From Propionibacteriaceae bacterium UBA7704 (GTDB lineage: Bacteria > Actinomycetota > Actinomycetes > Propionibacteriales > Propionibacteriaceae), in assembly GCA_002482525.1 (NCBI GenBank), contig DLGC01000004.1:62001-126000 (forward strand): a stretch of DNA of 64,000 bases. The letters are read 5' to 3'. The position numbers and the translations under genes were made by a program. Below are positions 51,501 to 60,700 of the stretch, piece by piece (positions within the stretch are counted from its first letter, which is position 1; each line of letters opens with the position of its first letter). Below the pieces are notes generated by a model. The model was not told where the DNA came from. It did not search any database and saw only the letters and a program-made list of their open reading frames with translations.

Positions 51501-53856
51501 GTTCGTCAGCGAGATCGAGACGCGGGAGCTTTTCGAAGAGGTCGGAGAAGTCGGCCACGTCGGATTGCGGGTTGGGGACCTCCCTCGCTAGCTCCATTAT
51601 CGAAGTGCTCTCGGCCAACGGAGTCTCGCCGACAGCCAACGCGTTCAACGTGTCATTCAGGAGTTCCTCGGAGACCCCGTCGACGGCGATGTGGTGCATA
51701 TCGAGGAAGAGCAGGTGGTCGTCGGCGCCGAGTTCAACGACTGCGGCGCGGAACGGAGCCTCGTGCTCCAGATCGAAGGGTCTGATCAGAGATCGGGCAA
51801 TCACGCTGGGCTCACCCTGAGGTTCCTCGAGATGGCGCACATCGACATCGTCCAACGGCAACAGCTCCTGAACGAGGTTGCCGTGGTCGAACCGGTACAC
51901 GGTCCGTAGTGCGGGGTGGTACCTGGGCAGTTGGGTCAGCGAGTACATCAGCCGGGTCACATCCAAGCGGCCTCGGACCCGGACTGCCTTGGGGATGTTG
52001 TAGGTGCAGGGTTCCGTGGCGAGGCGGCTCGCAAGATAGACATCCAGTTGACGGCGGGTGGCGGGAACGAGAGCACTGTCGTCCGTACGGGCGGGATGGC
52101 CGCGCGTGGCAGCCCGCGCGGTGGAGAGCAGTTCGACCTGGGCGTCGATCGTAGGATTCTGGAGGATGTCGACGGGACGCATCTGCTTGTCGAATGTCCC
52201 GCGTACCTGGCGGGCCAAACGGCCCGCCAGGAGTGAATTGCCGCCGGCTTCAATGAAGTCGGTGTCGTCGGTCACGTCCTGAACGCCGAGAACTCGCCGC
52301 CACAGTGCCCGCAACTGCTCTCGCGGGTCGTTGGTGTCGGGCTGCATTCGTCGACCGACACGCCGATGCAACATCTCGTCGAGACGCTGGCGAAGGTCTT
52401 TGCGATTGATCTTGCCTGTGGCGAGCCGAGGCAGCCGCTCTAGCGATTGCCAGTGTGACGGAGTCATGTGCTGCGGCATCTCGGAAACGAGACGCGGACC
52501 GATGACCGTGTCGGCCCCCGTTGGCACGACGAACGCGCAGAGGACCGTGCCGGTGTCGTCCTGGCCCGCTACCACCGCTGCGTCGGCAACGCCGGGTTGT
52601 TGACATAGTTCCGCTTCGACCGCTGCGGTGTCGACCTTCACACCGCGGATTTTCACTTGGTCATCGATCCGGCCGTCGCACACCACCAGACCGTCCGTGT
52701 CGATCCAGCCGAGGTCCCCGGTGCGGTAGTGCAGCAGACCGTCTGCCTCGCCGAAATTGAACACCTCAGCGTTGCCGTCGGGGTCGCCAAGGTACCCATG
52801 TGACCCGTGCCCGGTGATGACGATCAACTCGCCGACTTGCCCATCTGGACATTCGCCCCCGTCCTCGTCGAGCACCACGATCCGCGAACCTGGGATCGGA
52901 TGACCGATCGGGACCAATGCTGAGGAAGCGTCCTGGGTGCGAACCTGATGGACGCAAGTGGCCAGTGTCGTCTCGGTGGGACCATATAGATTCACCAGGC
53001 GTGTGCCGGGAAGTCGCTCATTGGCCCGCGCTACGTCACTGCTCCTCAGAGGCTCACCAGCGAGGATCACGTGCTCGAGAGCGACGACATGACTGAGATC
53101 GGCGGCGTTCAGCAGCTCTCGGAAAACCGTCGGCACGGTGTGCATGAGGTTGACCTGTGCGCTCGCCAACCAGTCGGCCAGTGCATCGGCGTCGACGACC
53201 ACGCTCGGTTCGTCGGGAATGCAGAGTGTTCCACCGCCGAGCAGCGGGAGCAGGATGTCACGCAGAAATGGATCGAAGCCGGGCGCGGTCAGGAGACTCG
53301 AGCGTCGACCGGGTCCCACGGGAAACTCCCGGGACTCCCATTCGATGAAGTGCAGTAGTCCCGCATGACTTCCCTGGACAACCTTGGGCCGACCGGTCGA
53401 TCCCGACGTGCAGTACACATACGCTTCCTCGACGGGCTCGGCGGTAAAGGAGTAGGCGACGCCGGTCGCAGGCAAAGCTTCGTCGAGCGGCATCACGGTG
53501 CAGTCTGGTACTCGATCACTAAGCTCGGCGACGTTGGATTCATCCGCAATGACCAGTCGGGCCCCGGTTTTTGACCCTATGTCACCGAACTCCTCCGGTG
53601 ACCAGTCCGGACGCACAGGGACGAAGCGGATCCCGGACTTGAAAGTCGCCAGCACGACGCCCACGAGTTCCGGGCTTGGTGCCATATGGACGAACAGAGC
53701 GTCCGACCGGTCCAAGAGTCGTCGCATGTGATGGGCATACCGATCTACGACCTGCCCCAACTCCCGATAGGTCATTGCCCGCGCACCATGCGACACGGCA
53801 ACGCGATCCGGTGCTTCCGCAGACCACTTATCGATTCGATCCGTGATTGAACCCAT
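48499..53856 (-). CDS. NRPS, A-PCP-C-A(Gly)-PCP with truncated C-like tail
   Basis: 1785 residues. A1 about 1-500 (CTSGSTGRPK, YRTGDLG, TGKINRK) with no C domain before it, so it loads the starter. PCP1 serine near 542 (AGGNSLL). C domain about 595-1040 with HHIAVDG near 718, intact. A2 about 1055-1520 (YTSGSSGTPKG, TSSGKADRK). PCP2 serine near 1559 (VGGTSLS). Hand-aligned A2 specificity residues are D-I-L-Q-I-G-V-V-W, nearly the classical glycine code. A1 gives D-P-R-H-I-A-L-L-A, which I do not recognise. The last 175 residues look like one helix-strand piece of a condensation domain (GVTPTEFLAAAFCYLLGRLTGG) without HHxxxDG. It should pass a starter-glycyl thioester to the first KS. It begins directly at the PPTase stop. 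Confidence 0.9.
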   Translation of the reverse strand: MGSITDRIDKWSAEAPDRVAVSHGARAMTYRELGQVVDRYAHHMRRLLDRSDALFVHMAPSPELVGVVLATFKSGIRFVPVRPDWSPEEFGDIGSKTGARLVIADESNVAELSDRVPDCTVMPLDEALPATGVAYSFTAEPVEEAYVYCTSGSTGRPKVVQGSHAGLLHFIEWESREFPVGPGRRSSLLTAPGFDPFLRDILLPLLGGGTLCIPDEPSVVVDADALADWLASAQVNLMHTVPTVFRELLNAADLSHVVALEHVILAGEPLRSSDVARANERLPGTRLVNLYGPTETTLATCVHQVRTQDASSALVPIGHPIPGSRIVVLDEDGGECPDGQVGELIVITGHGSHGYLGDPDGNAEVFNFGEADGLLHYRTGDLGWIDTDGLVVCDGRIDDQVKIRGVKVDTAAVEAELCQQPGVADAAVVAGQDDTGTVLCAFVVPTGADTVIGPRLVSEMPQHMTPSHWQSLERLPRLATGKINRKDLRQRLDEMLHRRVGRRMQPDTNDPREQLRALWRRVLGVQDVTDDTDFIEAGGNSLLAGRLARQVRGTFDKQMRPVDILQNPTIDAQVELLSTARAATRGHPARTDDSALVPATRRQLDVYLASRLATEPCTYNIPKAVRVRGRLDVTRLMYSLTQLPRYHPALRTVYRFDHGNLVQELLPLDDVDVRHLEEPQGEPSVIARSLIRPFDLEHEAPFRAAVVELGADDHLLFLDMHHIAVDGVSEELLNDTLNALAVGETPLAESTSIMELAREVPNPQSDVADFSDLFEKLPRLDLADEQRSHGSQSNHGTVHRFSLADSPETMARRSGTSLTGFEYLTAAYALALSLHAGTDDVVIGIADSAREDPRADRTVGMLMNTLPLRLRFPAGSTVGEVLESTRLSTREAIARGPVPAALLEDPAVPRNPGLHPIFTALLVYQNHPRTELHIPGVHLEPVPVHTGTAKYDLSLYANPTDAGTEFELEYCSDLFDERFCRRFEHTLRRLFDSLAVALDRRIESIELIDHDRRLGNTRPPLAALPSEPVHERFAAVAHRSPDLTAICHGDEQMTYGELNARSDAIAAALESHPQFARGMLIGLFIDPSPDLVAAILAVLKVGGTYLPLDPSHPNARNARILDHSDCRLLVSDRDLASNLPNDVLSLQAVPASAPAPEPVSVSMNDPIYVIYTSGSSGTPKGVELTHGNIANFVDGMSAALNLDERTRICCLTTVTFDIFVLETLLPLAIGGSLVMATADEQLDLSRLGELLERHRANTLQTTPSRLSIFLNHPESEHLLSGIRTFIVGGEPMRVDAAGQVLGFASKPRLFNVYGPTETAVWSTAKQVTSIKDVSVGREILNTRLHVMDAAGRPRPVGSIGELWIGGHGVAAGYLHAPDLTARAFVPDPQHPDERAFRTGDMVRWNDRGELDCLGRLDDQVKVRGYRIELGEIEQCIAAHPAVDRCVCASKQDAINGGTEIVAFYTATGPITEAEIRATILANLPEYFLPQAYVEVSDLPMTSSGKADRKSLLTRVPDRPRSSTASKQHSGAVEFVRQQWRSALGHDSFGNDISFFEVGGTSLSLVQLHNALERAHPGIVNLAAMFSRPTVNATAELLDAAPAASPVMLEKPFLLRAQHFVADNHTPAVDIPKLRAAAERQGVTPTEFLAAAFCYLLGRLTGGRPFPWYVIDGGGETRADLDPASLRQATDIVEAAASALRLGKGAHRFSQPECGPRELTAAVQRGDDSASRQYDLVLLVDDPFTDAPPSIRTNQSRLGPRLGRSVATMYESALNELIDQGLEELR

Positions 53857-54564
53857 TTATGCAAGCACCATCCTCGTTGCCCGCCGCAGATCGGCCTGGA
53901 ACTCGCGAAGGTCGATCCAGACAACTGGTGCTTCGGTGTCCGATACTGTCGCGAGCCAGGCATCGCCGCGGCGCGCGCTGACCACACGTAGCCGCGTCTG
54001 CGGCACGCCACGCACTTGCACCTGTGGCTGCTCTTCTGCAAGCCGCGCGATGCGGAAACTCCCCGGGGGTTGGGACAAGCCCATCCCGAGGTACTTCATG
54101 TAGGCCTCGCGCAGCGTCCACGCGCGAATGAGGGCTTCGTTCGTGGCGCCGGAGAGCTCGTCGATCTCCTCCGAGTGAAGCACCGGGGACAGGTCCGCGA
54201 CTGTCACAGGTCGGATGACTTCCACATCCACCCCGATTCGCCCCGGTGCTACGCCGCAGGCAACGCATCCGCGCGTATGGGACATGTTGAACTCGCCACC
54301 GATGTCCCTCAAGTTCACGCAGAACGGCTTTCCGCCTGGGTCTGTCCGCATGTCTAGCGCCGAGTTGGGAACACCCAGGAATACCTGCAACATCCATCGG
54401 GCAACTGCCGCAGCCAGCAGCGAGGCTACGCGATCGCTTTCGAAATGAAGTCGAGACACCTTCGCTCGGCGTTCGGCGGACACAACCGACATCAGCAAGT
54501 CGCGATCGAGCTCTTCATGATCTGCGATTTTGATGGCCACCACAAGCGACTCCCCTACGGTCAC
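53857..54564 (-). CDS. Sfp-type 4'-phosphopantetheinyl transferase
   Basis: 235 residues. Metal-binding D113 and E115 (GVDVEVI) and the WTLREAYMK segment with E153 and K157 match the Sfp pattern. The N-terminal half carries a DPGGKPFC segment and NMSHT. It moves phosphopantetheine from CoA onto the PCP and ACP serines of this assembly line. Its stop abuts the NRPS start, so activation and assembly enzymes are made together. Confidence 0.93.
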   Translation of the reverse strand: MTVGESLVVAIKIADHEELDRDLLMSVVSAERRAKVSRLHFESDRVASLLAAAVARWMLQVFLGVPNSALDMRTDPGGKPFCVNLRDIGGEFNMSHTRGCVACGVAPGRIGVDVEVIRPVTVADLSPVLHSEEIDELSGATNEALIRAWTLREAYMKYLGMGLSQPPGSFRIARLAEEQPQVQVRGVPQTRLRVVSARRGDAWLATVSDTEAPVVWIDLREFQADLRRATRMVLA

Positions 54565-54590
54565 CTGATTCGCCCCCCCTCAACCCCGAG

Positions 54591-55454
54591 TCAGCGACTC
54601 CTACGCTTCAGCGCAAGCACGATGACGGCCAACACGAATCCGACCAAACCCGACACGAGTAGGAACGCAATCGAATCGAACATGGTCACGGAATGTCCGG
54701 CGAACTCGAAGTTGACGCCCATCTCTGTTCGGAACTCACTGACCACTCCGGCTGGGGCGCCGTCGAATCCCTCAGCCATCGGCGCCGCCATCATGACCTC
54801 TCGCAGCGCGCGAGCCGCCTGAGCTGCCGGAATCAGCATGAGTACCTGTTGGACGCCCTCCGGGAGTGAACCGATCGGGATATAGGCGCCCACCAGGAAT
54901 CCAATCGCGGCGCCGACGGTGATATTGGCACCGCTGAAGGCGCTCTGCGAAGGGATGAAACTCGACAACAAGCCCAAGACACCCGCAGCGGAGAAGACTG
55001 CCGCCAAGATTATGCCGAGCACTTGAGCAAGCTGGGTGAGGCTGAGCAACTCACCACCGTTCGCGACGATATAGATCTCGGCCACCACGAGGGAGATGAC
55101 GCTCATCACTGTGCCAATCACCATGGAGTTGAGCATGTACCCGCCGATTACGGACGACTTGGCGACTGGCGCGGTGTCGAAGTCTCGAGCAATGCCATCC
55201 TCGCGGTCGCGAATCATGGTTCCGTAGCCGGCCAAACATGTGGTGACGGTCGCCGAAGCGATGATTCCGGCCATGATCCAACTGTCGACGAGGTAATCCA
55301 TGGTGCCATCAGCGACGGTGAGCTCCTCTGTGACAGTGCCCTTCAGGAAGAAGATGTACAGAAGGACGATGATGATAGGGCCCAATAGGGAGAAGAAAAC
55401 GGTGCCGCGGTCTCGGTAGAAGAGCTTCCAGTTGCGATATGTGAGCGCCAACAT
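54591..55454 (-). CDS. ABC-2 type transporter permease
   Basis: 287 residues with six hydrophobic segments, a large loop after the first, and an N-terminal LTYRNWKLFYRDRGTVFFSLLGP that is typical of DrrB-like permeases. With the ATPase gene upstream (one-base overlap) it forms an exporter, presumably for the PKS-NRPS product, giving secretion and self-protection. Confidence 0.9.
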   Translation of the reverse strand: MLALTYRNWKLFYRDRGTVFFSLLGPIIIVLLYIFFLKGTVTEELTVADGTMDYLVDSWIMAGIIASATVTTCLAGYGTMIRDREDGIARDFDTAPVAKSSVIGGYMLNSMVIGTVMSVISLVVAEIYIVANGGELLSLTQLAQVLGIILAAVFSAAGVLGLLSSFIPSQSAFSGANITVGAAIGFLVGAYIPIGSLPEGVQQVLMLIPAAQAARALREVMMAAPMAEGFDGAPAGVVSEFRTEMGVNFEFAGHSVTMFDSIAFLLVSGLVGFVLAVIVLALKRRSR

Positions 55455-56395
55455 CAGGATCGGAGCTCCTTTCCAGTGATGTTGATGAACACATCGTCCA
55501 TCGTTCCGTGCACTACCTCGAAGCTCTCCACATGGGGTTGGAACCGCTCGAGCAGAGGTATGGCGTCGATGGTGCGCGCTAGCTCAAACGTGAACTGACG
55601 ACCGTCCTTCACCACTTTGCCGTCCGTCTCGTGTGGCATCTGATTGACGAGCTGCGCGAAGGCATCGGGATCCTTGGGCGCAATTCGCAGGAGTTCCACC
55701 GAGTATTTCTCCTTGAGCTGGGTAGGGGTGCCCTCGGCGGCCACAAGTCCGTCGTCCACGACGACGGCGTAGTCGGACCCAGCCGCTTCCTCCATGTAGT
55801 GAGTCGTGAGGAAGATGGTCACCCCGTGTTCGTCTTGCAGCCGCTTGATGGTGGCCCACACGTGCCGACGCGTCTGCGGATCTAAACCGGTGGTGGGCTC
55901 ATCCATGAAAAGTACCCGCGGCGTGTTGATCAGAGCGCGGGCGATGTCGGCGCGTCGACGCTGACCTCCCGAGAGTCGACCATAGGGACGATCGATGAAG
56001 TCAGTGACATCGGCGGCTTCCGCCGCGCGCTCGACGACCTCCTTCGTCGCGCGACCCTTGAGATAGAACGACGCGCGAACCCGCAGATTCTCTTTTACCG
56101 TGAGGACATTGTCCAGAAGTGATTCCTGGAATACGATGCCGATGCGTTCCTTGACCGCATCAGGCTTGGAAACCACGTCGATCCCGTCCACAGTGATCTT
56201 GCCCTCATCCGGACGAAGCAGCGTGCAGAGCATGTTGATCGTCGTCGACTTGCCCGCGCCGTTGGGACCCAAGAACGAGAACAGCTCCCCTCGTCGAACG
56301 CAGAAGTCAATACCGCGCACCGCTTGCGCGTTTCCGAAGGATTTCCTCAGTCCCGTAACCGAAACGACACGCTGATCTTCCGGAATGTCGCGCAT
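55454..56395 (-). CDS. ABC transporter ATP-binding protein (DrrA-like exporter)
   Basis: 313 residues. Walker A GPNGAGKST near residue 40, signature LSGGQRRR near 140, Walker B VLFMDEPTTGLD, and the H-loop TTHYMEEA. The C-terminal 80 residues are the extension usual in DrrA-type exporters of antibiotics. It is the first gene of the island operon, with a GGGGGG ribosome site before the ATG at 56395. Confidence 0.92.
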   Translation of the reverse strand: MRDIPEDQRVVSVTGLRKSFGNAQAVRGIDFCVRRGELFSFLGPNGAGKSTTINMLCTLLRPDEGKITVDGIDVVSKPDAVKERIGIVFQESLLDNVLTVKENLRVRASFYLKGRATKEVVERAAEAADVTDFIDRPYGRLSGGQRRRADIARALINTPRVLFMDEPTTGLDPQTRRHVWATIKRLQDEHGVTIFLTTHYMEEAAGSDYAVVVDDGLVAAEGTPTQLKEKYSVELLRIAPKDPDAFAQLVNQMPHETDGKVVKDGRQFTFELARTIDAIPLLERFQPHVESFEVVHGTMDDVFINITGKELRS

Positions 56396-56560
56396 ACTTG
56401 CCCCCCTTGTAACGTCAGCTGCCTGCTACTGATGCGAGTTTCCCACCTGGTCTATCAGTCGTCTAGAGCGGCGACCCGCTGATTCGAAACCTCTGTCCGG
56501 TCCAATACAGCTCGAAACTGTAGACTGAATTGATGGCGGTATACAATTCGGGGTGTAGTT
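56396..56560 (-). promoter_or_regulatory. Presumed promoter region of the PKS-NRPS operon
   Basis: It lies directly upstream of the first gene. On the minus strand TTGTAT (56546-56541) and TCTACA (56524-56519) are 16 bases apart, a weak fit to a sigma-70 promoter. No other gene or regulator lies alongside, so the operon appears to lack a cluster-specific regulator in this window. Confidence 0.35.
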
Positions 56561-57502
56561 GGAGCCTAAACTCCCTGGCCTTGAGCAGTCTGCGAGCGAT
56601 AGTGGAATTGGCGGCGACCCTTGTCAAAGCCGTCGCCGGTGATGTGGATGATGTGGATGGGGTTCATCTCCGCGACAATGTCGAGCGTCTTCGTCCTGTG
56701 CTGCTGCATGCGCCTGTTGATGCTGTTCGCAATAACCCCGTCGAGCCCATGAGGGTGGTTGATCAGGGCGCATCTCCCCCTGGTGAGCACAGCCTCGGTC
56801 GAGTTCTTTCGACTCATGGCCGGGAGGGGAGGCTGTTGGATGCTCGTTTTGGGGCCCCGCCGAGGGCATGCTGAAGGCTTTGTCGGCGGATTCGACTGTC
56901 CGCAAATTGTTCCCGCGGGGCTCGAGTCCGCCAGGGTGTGAGGGCGGAGGCGAAGCTCGCCTTCGGGCAGCGGGAGTCCTCCAGACAGATCGACAAGAAG
57001 CGTGACTCCGTGCTGCACGGGTCTGAGTTCGAGATTCGCTTGCGAAACTGGCCCACATAGTGAGAAATAGCGCGAGGGCGTGTTGCAGTCATTCGCGGTT
57101 GCAGACAACAATGCACTCATTGTTACTGACTGTGTGGGGTTGAGGGGACGACCTTCACTGCACTTGTGTTGATCAAGTGCAGTGAGCTCCAAGGCAAGAC
57201 GGTTATGGTGTTGACGTTTAGGACGCTCGTCGACAATTGGGCGAATTTCGATAAGTACTGCTCGACGAGCATCTCCTACACTGATCGGCTCAATTTTGAT
57301 CTGCCCTGATCAATGAATTTTGCAAATTGCGCAATGTGGACTCGTTGCCGAGCGCAAGACCTACTTCCTCAGCGATCAGAGATGGGCTCATTTCCACCAA
57401 CTTCATCCCACTTGCACGCCTCATGCACTGCGGCCAAGAAAACCTAGTGGGCTCAGCAGCGAATTGCCACGATCGGTCATTGAGCTGAAGATGCGCGTTT
57501 CG
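56561..57502. other. Gene-poor island end
   Basis: About 940 bases with only short, low-credibility frames. The right half (about 57200-57480) is visibly AT-richer than its surroundings. I could not recognise an integrase or transposase in any frame. A minus-strand frame around 56566-56800 (HPHGLDGVIANSINRRMQQH) reads somewhat like protein and may be a decayed gene. Confidence 0.4.
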
Positions 57503-57528
57503 CGAGTTCGAGTTTCGTGTTCTCCGCC
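57503..57528 (+). repeat. Diverged copy of the tRNA-Ser 3' end (putative attachment site)
   Basis: These 26 bases match tRNA-Ser positions 27467-27492 at 22 of 26 sites, in the same orientation, ending in the same CTCCGCC. The T arm and acceptor 3' half are recognisable. No 5' tRNA half is present. With the intact tRNA at the other end it brackets the PKS-NRPS operon, about 30 kb apart. Confidence 0.6.
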
Positions 57529-57768
57529 GCTGCGACATCAACACCCCGCGAGGCGGCGCTTGGTGGTCAATACCGCTTGGCAGGACTCCTGGCCTTGGCG
57601 GGGGGCCTGATCGGTCGAGAACGACTCCGACGCCGATTGTCCGAACCCCACAACCTCTGCACTCGATTCTTGGCTGTCAGAGCCTCTCCTTTGGCGGTTC
57701 TATCCAGTTGGATCAATACGATGCCCGTTCGACGGGTGTCTGTCGGTTGTCAACGTCGAGGAGAGCCC

Positions 57769-60700
57769 GTGTTTCAGCGCATCGTGATCGTCAATCGGGG
57801 TGAGGCGGCGATGCGGCTCATCCACGCGGTCCGCGACCTGAACGCCGAACGCCCCCACGCCGAGCCGATCACCACCATTGCGCTGTACACCGACGCTGAG
57901 AAGTCGGCCATGTTCGTCCGGGAGGCCGACGAGGCCTACTCGATCGGACCCGCTTCGGCACGTCCCTACCTCAACCACGAGCTGTTGCTGCAGGCGCTCA
58001 CCGAGGTGCGCGCGGACGCTGCCTGGGTCGGCTGGGGCTTCGTCGCCGAGGACGCCGACTTCGCCGAAAAGGTCACCGCCGCCGGCATCACCTTCATCGG
58101 TCCGAGCGCGGCAGCGATGCGCAAACTCGGCGACAAGATCGGCTCCAAGCTGATCGCCGAACAGGTCGGCGTACCGGTTGCGCCCTGGAGTGGCGGCGGC
58201 CTCGACTCCCTGGACGAAGCGCTCGCCGCAGCTGAGCGAGTCGGTTACCCGCTGATGCTCAAGGCCACCGCCGGCGGTGGCGGACGTGGCATCCGCCGGG
58301 TCGATTCCGCCGATGACCTCGCCGACGCCTACCAGCGCACCCGCGACGAGGCGGAACGCGCCTTCGGCTCGGGCGTGGTGTTCCTCGAAAAGCTCGTCAC
58401 CGGCGCTCGCCACGTCGAGGTGCAGGTGATCGCTGATGCTCACGGCACCGCCTGGGCACTCGGCGTACGTGACTGCACCGTGCAGCGCCGCAACCAGAAG
58501 GTCATCGAGGAGTCCGCCTCGCCGCTGCTCACTGCCGAGCAGACCGCTGATCTGCGGGCCTCGGCCGAACGACTCGTGCCGGCTGTCGGCTACGTCGGCG
58601 CAGCCACCGTCGAGTTCCTCTACCACCCCGGCGAGCAGCTGTTCGCCTTCCTCGAGGTCAACACCCGACTGCAGGTCGAGCACCCGATCACCGAAGTCAC
58701 CAACGACTTCGACCTGGTCAAGGCCCAGCTGCGCGTCGCCGACGGCGGACGCCTGGGGGAGCGTCCCGTCGAGCAGGGCCATGCCGTCGAAGCCCGCCTC
58801 AACGCCGAAGACCCCGACCGCGATTTCGCACCCTCCCCAGGACTGATCACCCGCTTCGACGTGCCGGTCGGCCCGGGCGTCCGGGTCGACACCGGGGTCA
58901 GCGAAGGCGACACCATCCCGGCCGACTTCGACTCGATGATCGCCAAGGTCATCGCCTCCGGACGCACCCGCACCGAAGCCTTGGGACGGCTGCGCCGCGC
59001 GCTGGCCGAAACCACCGTGATCATCGAAGGCGGCGCCACCAACAAGAGCTTCGTGCTCGACCTGCTGTCGCGTCCGGAGGTCGTCGGACCCGATCCGGAC
59101 GCCACCGGCGAGCAGGTCTGGGCAGACACCGGCTGGATCGACCGCGTCCGCGCCGACGGTGACCTGGTCGCCGACCGGTACTCCGCCGTGGCCCTGGTCG
59201 GTGCCGCGATCGAAGCTCTCGAAGAGGTCGAGCGCCGCGAGATCGCGCACCTGCTGGAAACCGCCCACGGCGGACGCCCGCAGGCCCAGCACAAGGCGGG
59301 ACTGACCGTGGAGCAGAAGCTGCGCGGCGCCACCTACACCCTGGTGGTCTTCCGCACCGGACCCGACCGCTACCGCGTCCGGCTCGGTGACGACGTGGTC
59401 GACGCCGAACTGACCCGGCTCGACGATGCCCACGGACGGCTGCGGATCGGCACCGAACAGTTCCGCATCGTCACCGCCACCCACGGACCCGTCCAGTTCA
59501 TCGAGGTCAACGGCGTCGCCCACCGGGTCTCCCGGGACGAGGGTGGCGTGCTGCGCTCACCCGCCCCGGCACTGGTGGTGGCCACCCCGGTAGCGGTCGG
59601 CGACGAGGTCGCCGCCGGAGCTCCGGTGGTGGTGCTGGAGTCGATGAAGATGGAAACCGTCATCGCTGCACCGTTCGCCGCCCGCGTCAAAGAACTGATG
59701 GTCATCTCCGGCAGCCAGGTGGAAAGCCTGGCTCCGCTGGTGCGCCTCGAACCGTTCGGCGAAGCCGCCGAGGAGGTCGCCGAAGCCGGTGAGATCGACC
59801 TGCCGAAAGCAGCCGCCGAACTGTCCGCCCCGGCGTTGGCCGCCCGCAAGCTCGACGAGCTGAGCGCGCACCTGATGGGCTACGACACCGACCCGACCGC
59901 CGGAGTCCTGCCCGCCTACTTGGCCGCTCGCGACGCCGCCCGTACCGAAGGCGTCGACGTGCTGACCGGCGAAATCGACCTGGTCACGCTGTTCGCCGAC
60001 CTGGCCGAACTGAGCCGCAACCGTCCCGTCGGTGAGGACGGCTCCGAGCTGCGCATCCACTCCGACAAGGAGTTGTTCCACCGTTATCTGCAGAGCCTCG
60101 ACAGCTCCCGGGCTGCGCTGCCGAGCCGCTTCGTCGACCGGCTGACCCGTGCGCTGGCCCACTACGACGTCACCGATCTGGACCGGACGCCCGGACTCGA
60201 CGAGGCCGTCTTCCGAATCTTCCTCGCCCAGCAGCGGGTGGCCGGCGACGTTCAGGTGATCCTGGCGATCCTCGATCGCTGGATCGGCGAAACCGCGCCC
60301 GATCAGGAACTCGCCAGCTCGGCCCGGGCCCAGCTCGAACGCCTCGTCCGAGCCACCCAGCGACGCTTCCCCGCGGTCAGCGATGTGGCCCGCTCGGTGC
60401 GATTCCGCTGGTTCGACCAACCCCAGGTGGACGCCGAGCGCGAGCAGGTGTTGGCCGGAGTGGCCACCGAGGTGGCCGATCTCGCCGCCCATCCGGACGC
60501 CGCTGACTACGCCGAACGCATCGCCGCGCTGGCCATCATTCCCGAACGCATGTCGCCGACGTTGGCTGCCCGGCTGGTCGACGGGGTGACCGCCCACGAA
60601 CCGCTGCTGGAGATCCTGCTGCGCAAGCACTACCGGGAGTATCAGCTCAGCGAGGTGCGGGCCTTCAGCGTCGCCGGGCGATCGGTGGTGACTGGTGATT

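Noticed and set aside
57517..57768. 84-codon N-terminal extension of the carboxylase
   Set aside because: It overlaps the tRNA-like repeat, has no family similarity, and a GTG with a good ribosome site at 57769 starts exactly where biotin carboxylases start.
57700..59523. 607-codon minus-strand frame
   Set aside because: Same cause: antisense to the biotin carboxylase domain, low-complexity Gly/Asp/Gln/Val composition.
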